From: Phoenix dactylifera
Lineage: Eukaryota > Streptophyta > Magnoliopsida > Arecales > Arecaceae
Assembly: GCF_009389715.1 (NCBI RefSeq)
Contig: NC_052399.1
Coordinates: 2,000,938-2,064,937, forward strand
Length of the DNA stretch: 64,000 nucleotides
Reading direction: 5' to 3'
Shown piece after piece: positions 1 to 12,834 of this stretch. The notes under the pieces are model-generated. The model did not search any database. It was not told where the DNA came from and saw only the letters and a program-made list of their open reading frames with translations. Within the stretch, counting starts at the first letter, position 1. Each line of letters starts with the position of its first letter. Position numbers and translations under genes: made by a program.

Positions 1-3000
1 AGGATGGAGAGGTATTAAAGCCCGTCCCTGAAAGTTTCTTCGTACGGGCCAAGTTGAGAAGGAAAAGGTTTTGTCGCCCAATCCTCGAGATAGGCGAGCT
101 CAAAAGTGACCTCGGTATGGACAAAGTATTGAGCTCAGAGCATGTCCATCTCCTCTTTGGTCAGGACCGACTATTCGTATTCTAGGCTGATGTGAACTTC
201 GGGCCCAACCTCACTTGGAGGTGAGGAGTGTCGAGCTCAAGGACATTGGCTGGACGACCAACTCTCCGATGAGACCTCGATCTCAACCTCGCCCATGGTA
301 GAGAAAATAGAAAAATTGAAGGGGAAAAAGGAAAGAAAAAATCTAACTAGCCAAATAGGGAAACCCATCGGTTATCGTCGAAAGAAAGTGGGGAGGACGT
401 CGGAAGGAGTGCAAAGAAGAACTTTGCCGAAGAAGCGACAAGAAGAAAGCTCAAGTTGATGGAAAGATTTGCAAAAGAAGCAAGAAGTGCGATATAAAGG
501 AAGGAGTTATCCTCATAAAAGGGTACGAACAACTCTGATTAAAGCAATAGTTCGACTTCTCGAGTTAATTCAACCACATGTCACCTCAGGATGTGGTGTG
601 AACAATTTTTCCTACATTGTATTTTTCCTCACCTTCTCTTTTAAGCTCCGCATATTCATTTTTAAAACTAGATTTCTTCAAATATAGCTGATCAGTGACC
701 GGACAAAAATAAGAAAGATTTTTTAAGAACAATTTTTTTCTAATCTTAGGCGGAGGCAAGAATGATCGTGCAAATAGTATTTGAGCAAGTATTCAGGGGG
801 AGCCGTCCGCAGACTGCGACATTTTCATTGATTTCCCCAACTACCACGTGCCGTTCTCACGTGATTTTGTGGGAAAGGTTCGCGCGGAAGAAACCATTCC
901 CACAAAAATTCTGTTTGCTGTTTGAGTCAGAACAGGCAGGTTTCACCTCGATTCGGTGGCTCGCCGGCTAGCGACTCTCGCCGAGAAAACCCATCCGCGA
1001 CGAGAAGTGTGAACCGGGTGACGTGCGACTGATCCGCGGACGCCGTCACGATGACGCCGATGAGAGACGCCACTCGACAGGTGGGCCCCGCATTAGAACT
1101 CACCCGAAACACACCTTGGGCCACGAGGACGGTCGGTCAAGGCCTCATTAAAATAGCCCACCCCACCAAACGCCAATCGTCAAAAAAAAAACAGACATAC
1201 TCTGTTACAATGACCACCGGGGCCCAACCTGAAGCGGTTGGCCTGTTGGAGTCGGTGGTGTCGGCCCCACGAAATTGCTTGCATCCGTTGTGGTGGGCCC
1301 TCAAGACAAATCCACGCGTCGCATCTCGAACGGCTCATGCAGATCTGAGTGCATATCATCGAGTGCACGTACGGTAGATTATCTTCTACACTGTCGGAAA
1401 GAATAATGGCATCATACTTCTCTGTTTATTAATTATATGCTTTATTTTCCATTGTAATATTCGGCCGCTAGGCGACGTTACACGCACCATCTCTGGGACC
1501 TTTAATTATTCGCCGTACTTACAAATGCTAGTTTTTTTTATTGTACAGCCTCCTTGGACTCTTGGAGGTACTTCCCATTGGCCTCTCCATTATTTTGAAT
1601 AATAATTTGCAATTAGATATAAAAAATTATTATTCATTTGAGCATTGCAGTTGTGGGACGGGCATGTTCGTTGCTTCGCTATTAGGTAGTACGTCATCGA
1701 TGAATTGCCCCTCTAATCTATTCAATCAACTGGGTCTCAGATTATGAGCTAAGAGTTATAAGATACTAGGATAATCTATGAGGTTTACCAAAATTTCTGT
1801 TAAAACTTGTTAGTGACGCTCCCAATTAATTTCCGTTAAAATCTTTATTTTGTAATGGCCAAACTGTCTTCTGATGTTTGAGAACCCTACCAATTTGCGC
1901 TGTCCATGTGTACGACCCCACCAGTACGCACAAAATTCAACGTGATGGTTGCTGCAACAGCACATCTTGACCCTTATCTAAATAAGCTATAGATATTGGA
2001 AATTATATAACTCATAGCTCATTTGGATATTTATATTGGTCTGCTTAGCCCCCATCTCTTTAAGATCTGCATAAGCCCAACTTAAATCCTGACTTATGGA
2101 TCTGTTGGTCTGCAAGAAAAGCAAAAATAAAAGAGCATGGTGGTCCTTTTTTTTTCCCCTTTTTACATGATTTTTGTGGAGAAATTTTGAGTTGATATAA
2201 GCCATAGTTATATAGGTGGCCCAATCCATGAGTTTGGTAAGAAATTCAGTCTAATCTTGCCAGATTAGCAAGATAGGCCTCTAATACTCATAATTTTTGG
2301 TTCCAGCATTGAATAGTGTCTTCAATTCTAATTTTGTAATATTCTTTCTGATCCATGCTGTTATCACCCAGATTTTTTGCCAATTTTTCTCTGAAGTGAT
2401 CCTAGTCAAATATCTCTCACCCCCACAAAACTAAATTCTATCTAAATACTCTTCAATTCAACCAGTTCAATAACCCTTGATCCTTTGCTCGGACTATTTT
2501 TTATACTTAATATTTAACATATTTTTATTTTATAATTTAGTCAAATTATCCTATATTCAAATTTTATAACAGCCACATGCATTTTCATTTGCATTCTAAC
2601 TAGTTGTCATGAAATATACATATCCTGATAAGCTATTTACATATCATAATAGTTTTTCAATATTGAAGAAGGGAGCAAGTTTTACATTTATTATTTATGA
2701 TTATGAGATTTAATCAAAATTTTTAAAAATGGCAATCAAAAATTATTGTTTTCTCACCATAATTGTATGTTAAATTTTAGAAATACATTTATAAAACAAG
2801 GTGTCAAAATCAACACGATGTATTGCAGTAGAATCATGAAAGACAACACATAATACATCATATACGAATTATATGTATTGATATCATATTGCTTGTGCCA
2901 CTGGGGCTGCTTTATCCAAATTAAGGATTATTTAGCAATATTCAGATTAATGATCCAAAGAAAATATTCTAATGATCATCGATGCCTTCCAAAAGCAAAG

Positions 3001-4495
3001 CAAATGAATACTTGGAGCTATAGTTGTGAATACTTGTAGCTATACATGTTGATTCATCTGCTTCTAACTTCAGAGATAGCTGCAATTTTTATTTATGGAT
3101 TTATTCTCCTGAGGTGCTGAACAAAACGAGGGAATTTAGATATGAGTATTGAAACTCCCTGCGACCTTTGGGATGGATGAAGAAACAAAAACTGTCGCTT
3201 TTGAAGAAGCTAAAGCTCTTACCAAGAAAAGAAAGAAGCTAACATTGACCCGTACGTATAATGCCACAGAGGCGTAACATGGCTCACCACCACGCTGAAA
3301 ACACCTGTATCTCAAGTAGAACAACGGTGTGCCGGCTGAAACCGGCGAACATATTATATGCTTGAATTAAAAGTAACTTTTTTTAGCAATTCAATGAATG
3401 TATCTAATGTGCGCCCCAATCACCACCTCCAGTTTCCACCTCTACTTTGTTTCCACTTGCACAGTGGTCAAAAGGTCAGAAGACTTTTTTGTCACTTTAA
3501 GTTCCAATGAAATAAACATCTATAATGAAGACTACGATGCAAAATGTGGTCAAATAATAATGTCAAACTGTCATAAAAATATTATAAAATAAAAAATGGT
3601 ACGTAGGCTTGTTGTTCATAGAATGCAAGCCAATTATGCTTGTCCAACTGGTCATATCCCTCGATTTAACAATCGAGGATTTTGGAATTTGAATTTTAAA
3701 GGGAGCATTCTCAAGTATTTAGATCCAGATAATTATAATCGAGAACATCTTTGCTCTTTTTTTCTCTCTGGAAATAGGAAATACAGGAAGAAGAATGTAA
3801 GTGAATCAGAAAAGGTATAATGGAAGCAATTTAAGATTGTAGCTGGTCATAAGTAAAATGTTTGACGGCTTATACCTTATTGCATGTGATCTGACCTCAT
3901 TAATTATAAATTGAGATATTTTCTAAAGAGAATATGTAAGAGAAATCGAGTAGTTGGAAAAATTGGAATCTATAAATCTAAAAATATCAAGATTTTCAAC
4001 GAACTTATTCAAACATTTCTTAAATTACTTAAAACATCAGCCATATTCTACTTCATTCGGCACATAAATGTACTCCAACTCTTTTGCTGGTTAATTAAGT
4101 CAGATAGAGCTCTATGGTGATTTTAACTCGTCCTACGTTTCGACAGTCCCATGCCATTAAGATGTTGAACGTGAAGAACCTGGAATCAATGTAACATACG
4201 TCACTTGAATTAGGTTAAATAAAACGAAATTAAACGTTTACAACTTTATGTAATTCAAAACAACAGCCAATTACCAGCAAAAATGTTAAAAACAAAAGAT
4301 ATCAACAACGGTCCAATTTTTTTCTGCAAACATGCTGCAGACTCCAAGCGCTTCCATCTACCATGAACACTCTTTAAAACAGAGGTGGAAAAAGAAAAAG
4401 CGAAAAAATAAAAAACTGATTTTTACGCATCCGCGATGGCGGTCAAAGTACCACCTGTCGCACACCGCATCGAGTCCACACGTCAACGAGATGAT
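1..4495. other. Intergenic, no supported gene
   Basis: Bases 1-470 are moderately GC-rich and contain many 'gagctc' words. They resemble decayed retroelement DNA, but no domain can be read. From about 1380 the sequence is AT-rich and nothing codes convincingly. The short open frames here lack recognisable motifs and promoter context. Confidence 0.5.
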
Positions 4496-4948
4496 CTAAG
4501 ACGCGACGTGCGCGGTAGCATCACCGGTTGGGCTCGCGAGATCCAGCCCTTCGGGTGCCGGGTCGGCGTTCAGATCGAGGCGCCCCGGGATCGCGTTCTC
4601 CGCGACCCTTTCCTCGGCCGTTGCCTCCCCACCGGTTGCCAGCTCCTCCGCTCCCCTCCTCCTCCGGTCATCCCTAAAGTTGCTCCCAACCTCGAAGTCC
4701 TCTCTCTCGAACCTTGGCCGCCACCTCGACTGCCCCTCCGCCGCTACCCTCCGCCGGATGCCAGCGCCGCCGCTACCCTCCCTAACGGGGAAGCACCTCG
4801 CCGCCTCCCGCACCCGTCGAAGGATGGCGTAGAACTCCTCCACCTCGTCGTCGGTCACCGACCGATCCCTCTCGTCCTCCGCTCGCGCCCGAGTCCTCCT
4901 CTTCTCCTCTTCGCCGTCTCCGGGCCGTTTCCTCGTCGCCGTCTCCAT
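4496..4948 (-). CDS. NRR/NIMIN-like NPR1-interacting protein
   Basis: This is a 150-residue single-exon protein. In plants, NIMIN and rice NRR proteins bind NPR1/NH1 and damp salicylic-acid-triggered transcription in the nucleus. Visible features are a basic KRPG-containing N-terminus, an acidic helix DDEVEEFYAILRR (residues 33-45) followed by VREAARC as in NRR, a WRPRFEREDFE block (76-86), RVAENA (114-119), and LDLNADP (124-130), which contains a DLNxxP EAR-type repression motif. The open frame extends 46 codons further upstream. I chose the ATG at 4948 because the family-like MET...KRPG start falls there and the upstream extension looks like 5' leader. Length fits the family (roughly 100-150 residues). 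The family call rests on motif recall, not on a search; NRR versus NIMIN2-type is not resolved. No intron is evident. Confidence 0.75.
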   Translation of the reverse strand: METATRKRPGDGEEEKRRTRARAEDERDRSVTDDEVEEFYAILRRVREAARCFPVREGSGGAGIRRRVAAEGQSRWRPRFEREDFEVGSNFRDDRRRRGAEELATGGEATAEERVAENAIPGRLDLNADPAPEGLDLASPTGDATAHVAS

Positions 4949-5091
4949 TTTAGTCGGTGCCGTTAGTTCACGGCGTACGCTCCTTCTCTCCAATTTCTGG
5001 GTCTCCTGCTGCAAGGTTGATCTTCGGCTTCGGGTGGGTCGGGCCAGAAATACCCAACAGCGACGGTGCGGACAACAACAGGCCACCGTGA

Positions 5092-5136
5092 TGACGTCGG
5101 CTGCTGGGGGAGGGATGACGTTGTCTCATGACGTCA
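5092..5136 (-). promoter_or_regulatory. Cluster of three TGACGT motifs (as-1/TGA-like)
   Basis: TGACGTC begins at 5092, TGACGTT at 5116, and the palindrome TGACGTCA spans 5129-5136. They lie about 144-190 bp upstream of the ATG of the minus-strand NRR/NIMIN-like gene. TGACG is the core bound by TGA-class bZIP factors, the DNA-binding partners of NPR1, and paired TGACG motifs form as-1 elements. The 13-bp spacing of the last two is close to, but not exactly, the classic as-1 spacing. Salicylate control is an inference. Confidence 0.5.
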
Positions 5137-5689
5137 GGCCCTCAATGATGGCACCCATTGGATTGGGACCCCAGTTTCCTTTCCCGTTGCTTCCTGCTTT
5201 TGGTGCTGGATCTGGTTGGCGCGAGATCTCTCCACCGGCGATATAACATCTGGGCCGTTGATTGGTGTTTGTTGAATCAAAATGCTGTCCGTTTGATTGG
5301 TGGATCGTGAATCAGTCACCGGGAAGAGATATGACGATATATTCTAATGACATCAAGTGTGCCATCATGGCGTACTGCTTTGCTATCCCCTCCGTCTACA
5401 CCTGCCACGTGGTCCACCAGCGTAGCATCAATTTCCTGATTATGTCAAAGGATTGGAAGGTGAATAAACGATGTTTGAATTATGAGTTTTGCGTGTTATA
5501 ATGGGTTACTTTGACAAGGCGTAACATCTTCCGTGCCTCCCTCTGGGAAAGCATGCAGTAGTAAACTGCGTGAAGTTCATAGAAATATCAGGAATCCACG
5601 ATTATTGATGCAATTCCACCATCCTAATGAATTACATGCGTGCTTCCTGATTTGCATTCAAATGCAAGTCTGAAGGCAAACGTGGTGAA
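5137..5689. other. Intergenic, upstream of the NRR-like gene
   Basis: Likely distal promoter of the minus-strand gene. There is a TATA-like 'gatataac' near 5239 and another TGACG at about 5332. No other gene is visible. Confidence 0.4.
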
Positions 5690-5985
5690 ATTTTTGATAG
5701 ACTTTATACCCTTTTAACACCTCTCTACCATTGGAATCTACCAAGTGTTAGGTTCAGTGAAAGAGAGGGAGAGCATCTCTACCCATTGGAATCTTTTGAA
5801 TGTTTGAAATCTACCAAATGTTAGGTTTGCATAGAAAAAGAGAGAATGCGCCAAATGTTAGGTTTGCATAGAGAAAGAGAAAGAGAGAGAGAGTAAGAAA
5901 GAGATAGATGGGGGGGGGGGGTGGGAGAGAATGCGCCAAATGTCAGATTTGCGCATAGAGAGAGGAGGGGGTGGGAAAGACTGCG
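5690..5985. repeat. Imperfect tandem repeat with GA-rich spacers
   Basis: The phrase 'ccaaatgttaggtttgcatag' recurs with variation near 5745, 5814, 5851 and 5935. The copies alternate with 'gagagaaagag' runs, and an 11-G run occurs near 5910. This is non-coding, slippage-prone DNA. Confidence 0.6.
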
Positions 5986-7795
5986 CCAGCTTTTTGAATT
6001 TAGAACTAGTAATTAGATCTAACCGGATAAGATATGAATACGATCGGATATATGATAGATGAAAAAATATCAAACCGAACATATCATATTTATTAAACGG
6101 TCAAAAATCCAAATTCAAAATATACTATCCGATTAAACAATAATCTAACTCGATCTACAATAAATTGAAATAAGTTAAACAATTAAATATTGTCACTCCT
6201 ATTTTTGGTCCCTCAATCTTAATTTTGATGTGTGAACATTATCCATTTTGGGGGTAAATTACCCATCATCATCATCGTATAAATACACTAGGTGGATGTG
6301 GTGCCCCGGGGGGGGGGGTGTGCGGCCATCTTCGGCGCGTCAGCTCAACCATGGGGAGCAGTCTTTGTGTGGGAATTTGGAGGACTTCAATGCGAAGCCT
6401 ATGGGCTAAAGAACCTAGGATTCCATTGCAAGGTCCCGGATATTTCCCGAAGGATGCTTCTCCCCGAAGCATTATCTTCTCCTGTCCCCCACTATACCTT
6501 ACCGACTAATTCCATCATTGTCATCAATAAATTTTTCACGTCACAGCAGGTTCCAGACTTCGCCCATTACCAAAGTTGATACATCAGTGCCCCCCGTTTG
6601 ATGGGTATTGGGTGTCGACTATCAAGTCCACTCACCGTATTTATTTATTGATTTATTTTGTATATCTTGAAGGACTTCAATATATTTGAAGTCAAATCAA
6701 GAAGAGTTTTCTAGATTGCTTTGGATATAATTCAATAGATGATCACTCCAAAGGCAAATCAAGATAACTTTGGTTATTGTTTTGCCTAGAAAAGGAGGGA
6801 GGTGGACGAAGAGGAGGTTCACTTTGCTACGGATCAAAGTGCGTTACATGCAAGCTAGCCTCGATGATATATATAATTTAGTAGATGACTGTAATGAAGC
6901 CAGCTACGTACATGCGTCGTTCGATTTGATGTTATGGAAGTACTTTAGATTGTCTCCTTTGGTGATAAGCGGCTGACAGCATGTGGCCGGCTGTTGGATC
7001 GATGTAGACACAATAATATGGCCTCGACTATTTCCCTCCTTCGAGAGAGCGTCTCATGCAGATTTTTCATGAAATTTATAAAAGTATAAAATTTCTAATA
7101 TGATGATGTGATATTTACGAACCACAAAATGCCTTCAATGCGTGTGACAAGTTAAACTAATTTCTCATTTTATTTTTCTTAAATAAAAGTGAAGTTTTCA
7201 TGTGGCAATGAACTTAAACCCAATCCAAAGAATATGTGCAACGTACCATAACATCAGAAATCTAACTTAGAGAATCACGCAGCCATTGGAGCCTTCCCGT
7301 TGCTCCTTTTGGATTGACACCATGCAATGTGACCAAGAAAGGAAAGTTAAGAAAGTTCAATCACAGCTGCGTGATTTTTGGGTAAGATTATTAGGTTACA
7401 AAACTATTGTCATCTGAAAATATGACAAACTCATCACAATATATAGTCCAAAATTACCATTTTAAATGATGATTCATACGTACCTGTATAGTATTTGTGG
7501 ACCAGAAACTAATCAAGTAAATTGATTTTTTGTCAGGGTGGAGCATACATTCTAACCATCTAAGTACGTAACAAAATGCATTTCTTAGGTTCCTATCTTC
7601 TTGGACAAGGTATAGGTACTGGCATACCATACAATGAACTACCCACAATCCCTTCTTTTGATACCTAAATCCTGCTTGACCATGTTTTAATGATTTGGAG
7701 GCATGGAGGGCGCCAATCAATCCGCTTGGTCCACAATAGTAAAACATGGAGCTCCAATCTGCTATGGAGAGTTGTGGATATGCACACAAAGAAAA
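5986..7795. other. Intergenic, no supported gene
   Basis: AT-rich sequence with a G-run at about 6309-6318. A 111-residue open frame on the minus strand (7454-7789) has no recognised motif and was not called. Confidence 0.4.
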
Positions 7796-8860
7796 GAGAT
7801 TGATCCTGGCTCCGGTCGGGCCTTCTTCGATGCTTAAGTCAAACAGGCCTGAGAATTACAATGAAAAATAGTAAGAGAAGAAAAAGCATTAGAGTAGAGT
7901 GATCTCTCTAGATTGTTAGGCTTTGAGTGCTTAGCTTGAATTACTCAACCTAAAGTGCTCCGCATGGGAGCTCGGCCTGGAGAGTTTGGTCTAAAATGTT
8001 CGGCCTAAAAGCTCGACCTAGAGTGCTCACCCTATAAGCTTAGCTTGGAGTTTTTGACCTAGGAGATCGACATGGAGTGCTCGGCCAGAAAGCTCAGCGT
8101 GGAATACTCGGCCAGAAAGCTCGGCCTAGTGCTCATTTTAAGAGCTCAACCTAAGGTGCTCGATTTGGGGGCTCGACCTAAGGTGCTCGGCTTAAGAACT
8201 CAGCCTGGAGCGCGGCATGGAAGCTTGGCCTGGAGTGTCTGGCCAGAGTGCTTGGCCTAAGAACTCGACTTGGGAGCTCAATCCAGAGTGCTCAACCTAG
8301 GAGCTCGGTCTAGAGTGCTCAATGTGGGAGTTCGATATTGAAGCTTGGCTTGGAATGCTTGGCTTGAAGTGCTCGCTCTGGAGTCCTTGGCATGAGAGCT
8401 TGGCCTGGAGTGCTCAACATGAGAGCTCGACCTAAAGTGCTCGGCATTGAAGCTCAGCCTGGAGTGCTCGGCATTGAAGCTCAGTTTGGAGTGCTCAGCT
8501 TGAGAGCTTGGCTTGGTGGACGACGGTTGGTATGGAAGGGCGGCTTCCAAGGACTCATGTCCTGATCTCCAAAGACGCGGATCTTGTATACATAGTGCTT
8601 GGATCTCGGGTGGCACGGAAAGGCGGCCTCACAAGACATGCATCCTAGTCTCCAAGAATGTGCATTTTGTCTGAAGAGGAGATTGCATGGAAGGATGACC
8701 GTGGAAGAGCAGTTGAGCTCAGAGATAGCCATAAGAGCTTGAGAGCCTCTTCTTGGGTGCTTCTGGCCATCTATGATTGGACCTTTTGGTCGTTCCTCCC
8801 TCCTTTTGGAGTTTCTTGATGTTGTTGACATAGATAAGGGAGCATGGATCTATTATACTT
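7796..8860 (-). mobile_element. Probable Ty3/gypsy (Tat-like) LTR remnant
   Basis: On the minus strand, 'acttaagcatcgaag' (about 7830-7845) matches the post-TATA segment seen in the other two Tat-like LTR types here (plus-strand 'ttcgatgcttaagt' near 38497, and 'cttaagcatcgg' near 54736). The 27-bp array at 7915-8515 would lie in U3 just upstream of it. Neither LTR end nor a target duplication could be fixed and no coding domain is present, so this is a decayed LTR or LTR fragment. Confidence 0.35.
7915..8515. repeat. 27-bp minisatellite built from 13/14-bp half units
   Basis: The repeated core is 'tgctcggcctgagagctcgg' followed by 'cctggag', present in more than 20 degenerate copies. Each 27-bp unit is two related halves (a gctcggcct type and a gctcggcat type). 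The most regular units are at 8400-8510. Open frames across it are low-complexity artefacts. Confidence 0.8.
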
Positions 8861-9649
8861 TAGAGGTAAGAATCAAGGGATTGTCGTAACTACCTTTCTT
8901 ATCTGTATTCAAATTTATTATAATCTCCTTCCTTGTTTGAACTTCAGCAAGAATTCATTTTTTTTTTTGAATTCAAATCTTTTCAAAATAGTTGCAAAGA
9001 GATAAGCGATTAGATTTAGGCCACATCACCTTTCATAGAGATAAGCAACATCCCATAGCACTCATGGGCCAAGCCAGATTGTTAAGCAACAAGGTGACTC
9101 CAAAAACTCAAACTTATAGGAAAAATTTTAGGATGATAGAAAAATTAGAGGTAATTAAATAAATAATTAAACTACAAGGATTCAAAACCTCCAACAAATT
9201 CTTTGATACTAAAAATTTAAGCTTATAGAAAAATGATCCACTACAGACTTAATAGCTCCATCTAGCCCATGCTACAGTCATGGAGTCTAATTGGCCTTGC
9301 AAGCGAACCGGTTCCATTAAAAAAAAGAAGAAGAAAGAGAGCATCCGTAGCAATATTGGTACTTTGAACTTAATATTGAGATTGGAGTTAAGGAGGTTAC
9401 CCGTGTGCTTGAAATGGATTGCTGCCTGTTGGACTTCTTCCATCACCGGAGACCTGGTCAAGATAGCTCCCTCAGCTAATGAAACAGTCTGAACCCGGCT
9501 CATTCCTGTGCCTGGATAACAGCTTGTACGGGCTACATTACAATTCGATGTTTATAAGGTCAAATAGTGGAGAAGTTTCAAGTCCATTCAGGGCCATTAT
9601 TTCTGCAAGAACTTGGTTTATCCATTAGAAGTATAGTCCAGTCGTTTAG
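8861..9649. other. Intergenic, no supported gene
   Basis: AT-rich non-coding sequence with short A and T runs. Nothing recognised. Confidence 0.4.
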
Positions 9650-10042
9650 TGTAACAATCTACAACCTCGTCCAAAAATATTAGCCAAAATAATATTATAT
9701 GAATTCTTTGACCCTATATAAGGTCCAAAATCTACCTAATGCATAGCCAATGTGGAACTAAATACATGCTCATCCTCCATTTAAGCCCAGGCGTCCTCAC
9801 CAGGTTAAGAGTCTAAAACTGTTCAAATGTTAGCCCTCCAGTTTAAACCTTGGCGTCCTCATTAAGCTAAGAATCTAAATCTATTCAAATCCAATCATAA
9901 ATAGTATGATCAACATGTAGTTAGTCCTAATGAACCAATGTTGCAGTATTCCCTATCTACATGGCTTTAGGTTGGATGCTCTAATTCTATTTTATATAAT
10001 TCTGAAGGATCTCATTCAAAAATACTAGTCAAAAAATATTAT
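9650..10042 (-). mobile_element. Decayed TRIM retrotransposon
   Basis: Bases 9650-9785 read on the minus strand match, element by element, the LTRs of the TRIM at 53440-53880: 'tttagttccacattgg', then 'gacctTATATAgggtcaaag', then 'tttggct', then 'gttgtagattgttac'. At 9978-9990, 'gctctaattctat' is a mutated complement of the tRNA-Met primer site (expected gctctgataccat). A second partial LTR copy follows at 9991-10042. There is no coding sequence, as expected for TRIMs. No target duplication was found. Confidence 0.55.
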
Positions 10043-11089
10043 TTAATTTTTTTTAATTATATATAAATATTTAAAATATATTTCGTGCATAGCTAGTACA
10101 TCATGACATGCAAAAGCAATCTATACAGAGAAATTTTCGTACGTCAACTAACTCAGATTTTAGAAGCTAAATTTTAGTTCGATAGAGACTCCGTAGCAAA
10201 CACGATAAGTCACCGTTTGAGCGCAAGACGCCGACGGTTGCAAGCATTGGAAAGCGTCAAGCCCCAATGTTCTCATAAGTACTACTGCTTTGTCTTCTTC
10301 TTGGATAATTTTCTGACTCATTCTCATGTAAATAAAATACTAGATATTTCAAGAAAAATAATGTCTTGCAAATATAAATATTTTATGGTATCGTTATGAG
10401 AAAATCCTATTTACTGTTCCTGTAGGTGGTGTTTTAACTATTTCTTTCGGTTTCAGCCTTTTACATCTTTATTTGTGTATGAATAAATACCCACATATTA
10501 ATCACCTTTAATTCCCAATTTTTATTATTTGCATATGAACAAATTTCTCTGTATTTTATATACCAGAATTCCAGATCTTCGTACTTAGTTGAAATTAGTT
10601 TGATGGTTGGACTTGTGATTATGGTGTTAGGAATCTTGATGACAACAAGCTACAACCAAATTTTATACCTGATTTTAGTTCTATCTCTTGGCATGGATTT
10701 AACTCATCCGGAAAAGTTTTTGGTAATAATTTTGAAAGCGAGATGTTTTTACTTTTGGCAAAAAGCACGATGCGCATCGTGATAAAAAAAACATTTTATC
10801 TGCCACGACCAACCTTTGACAAGATTTAGAATATAATAAAATACACTTGACAAATGCCCTGAAGGCTCTAGCTATTTGCTAATAAATATCTTTAGTGGAG
10901 GAAAAAAAGAGAGATAAAAATGGATTTGGACTTTTCTCTCCTTCCTTGATTGGACTGGATAGGATGCCTATTAGGCTCAATCACAGCCATTGTGCCATAC
11001 ATAGATGGATGTAATTGATAAATCGGCTCTCTCCAATCCAACCAGGTTTGGGGTGGATCCCAACTCCCAGCACAGGAATACCCTCAGCT
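10043..11089. other. Intergenic, no supported gene
   Basis: AT-rich sequence with no domain, RNA gene or clear repeat boundary visible. Confidence 0.4.
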
Positions 11090-11225
11090 TACCAGTCTCA
11101 TGAACCTTCTCATTGTGGCCTAGTGGTTGCCTTCATAAGGCCAAAACCGCACCATTTAGTCTCGTGGCCAACTTTCCTTGTAGATGCAGGTGGGGAGGTA
11201 TTAAAAAAGAATTTTCTACAGTAAT
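11090..11225 (+). repeat. Possible tRNA-derived SINE fragment
   Basis: 'tgtggcctagtggttgcc' (about 11115-11133) resembles a tRNA-type A box (TRGCNNAGTGG). A 3' part 'ggtggggaggtattaaaaaag' follows. The B box is not intact and no flanking duplication is clear. Confidence 0.3.
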
Positions 11226-12830
11226 TGTGGGGAAATGAATTATCAAATTGAATTTCTTTCAAAAAGAAAAATAGAATTGTATTAATAATGAATGGGGAGG
11301 TATTCCTGAATATATTTATTATTCACATACCATTTTAGAAGAGCAATAACAAGAAAGTAGAATTAAATTATGTATAGAAGGGCCTATGCCACACCTTCGT
11401 CGCGAAGAGAATCATGTCTTTGATGGGGTCCCTTAAATTTATGAGATCTCTCCTTTCTCGTCAAATATCTGAATTCTTTCCTCCTCCTTTGAAATTCAAA
11501 AACTTAAAAATTTGTTTCATTCATAGTCTGAGAAGACCGATTATATGGTTCTTTCTTCCTTGGGGCATGGGTTTATGTGCTTTTAGAGACAATTTGTGGA
11601 TGACGACGAGTGCCAGGAGATAAACTTTGGTAGCTGAGAACCTACGAATGAAATGAAGGCCCATCATAGAGAGAAGACTCCTATTTACAAGCCCATCCCT
11701 CAGAATCTGGACTTCGAGCCCATGACAGACAAAAGATTCATAGATGTGAGATGAGAGCAAATTTATCGAAGTCATGAATCCTGATGAAGGTAGGACTTGA
11801 ATCCACGTCTTCGGTATCTATATCAAAAGTGTTTCATAACATAACCAGCTAGTTATAATTTAAGTCCCTGAATGGCAGATGTCATCAGCTGAACTTATGT
11901 ATCCTGAATTTGGAGCAAGCAGCGAATGCTTTTTGCCATTTTGGAATGTAATTTCTCGTGGCTGTTCACCAGACTGCTCAAAAAGAAAAAATAATCAACA
12001 GTCGGTTCAGAGAAATTTTGATGCTCGTTGGATTGTTTCAATCCAAGATATGGTACTATCTCTTGCCCACATTATTTAATTTCCCCAATTACACGAGCAA
12101 TAGCAATATAAACATGGATTCCTTTCAGCTAGACTCAAAAAGTTGATCAATTCATAAAGCTGTTTCTGCCATTAATACCTGCCTTGCTACAGTCATGATA
12201 CTTACTTTGATGGTTTTGCTTGATTTCATGTTAGACCATAAATTCTCAGATTTTAACTCGATTCTCAGGGCTCATAGGGAGTGTTTGCTATGACGGGAGA
12301 ATATAGCTGACATCTAAACTACTTAAAGATATTTCGCGAAAACTACATCTACACTAGTTGAGTTTCTCCCGTACTCCCATCTATTATGGTTGTTTTATAA
12401 ATCTAGTTTGCCTTTTTTTTTGTTGTGACGATATTCACCAAGGCAGGCATGTGAAGTCACGGATCTTGATACATGGCCAATAGTTGATCAAAACCAGGTT
12501 AGTTTTCAACTTATCATGGGTATTCTACAACCTCTCTCAGTTCATAGAGTTAGAAGAATCGACACATTTACTTCTGTTCTCTGCTGCCGCATATTAAGTG
12601 TCTGGAGATGCAGTGATTTCTTTCTAGCTTTGATGAACTTCCTACAACCATAGGCATGCGCTGCAGGTGACCTTAATTTCTCTTGAAAGGCTTTCACCGC
12701 TGACACAGGAAACTCATGGCCTCTTTTTTTTTTTCAATAGGTCAAACAGATCGTACACTTTTGAAATGAATGTATCTAATAAACAATAAAAATAAGAGAT
12801 GGTTCAGGAGTGGAGGAATGGTCTCATAGC
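11226..12830. other. Intergenic, with a tRNA-like patch on the minus strand
   Basis: Between about 11785 and 11860 the minus strand reads 'tagctggttatg', then 'gtggattcaagtcctacc'. This resembles A- and B-box segments about 50 bases apart. It does not fold into a tRNA that I can defend, and it may be the head of an old SINE. The remainder is AT-rich with no gene. Confidence 0.3.
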
Positions 12831-12834
12831 TGTT

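Noticed and set aside
4436..4966. 176-residue plus-strand frame
   Set aside because: It is the complement of the NRR/NIMIN-like gene, proline/arginine-rich, and has no family motif.
11785..11860. Possible tRNA gene or organelle DNA on the minus strand
   Set aside because: A- and B-box-like words are present, but no cloverleaf or anticodon loop can be drawn with confidence.
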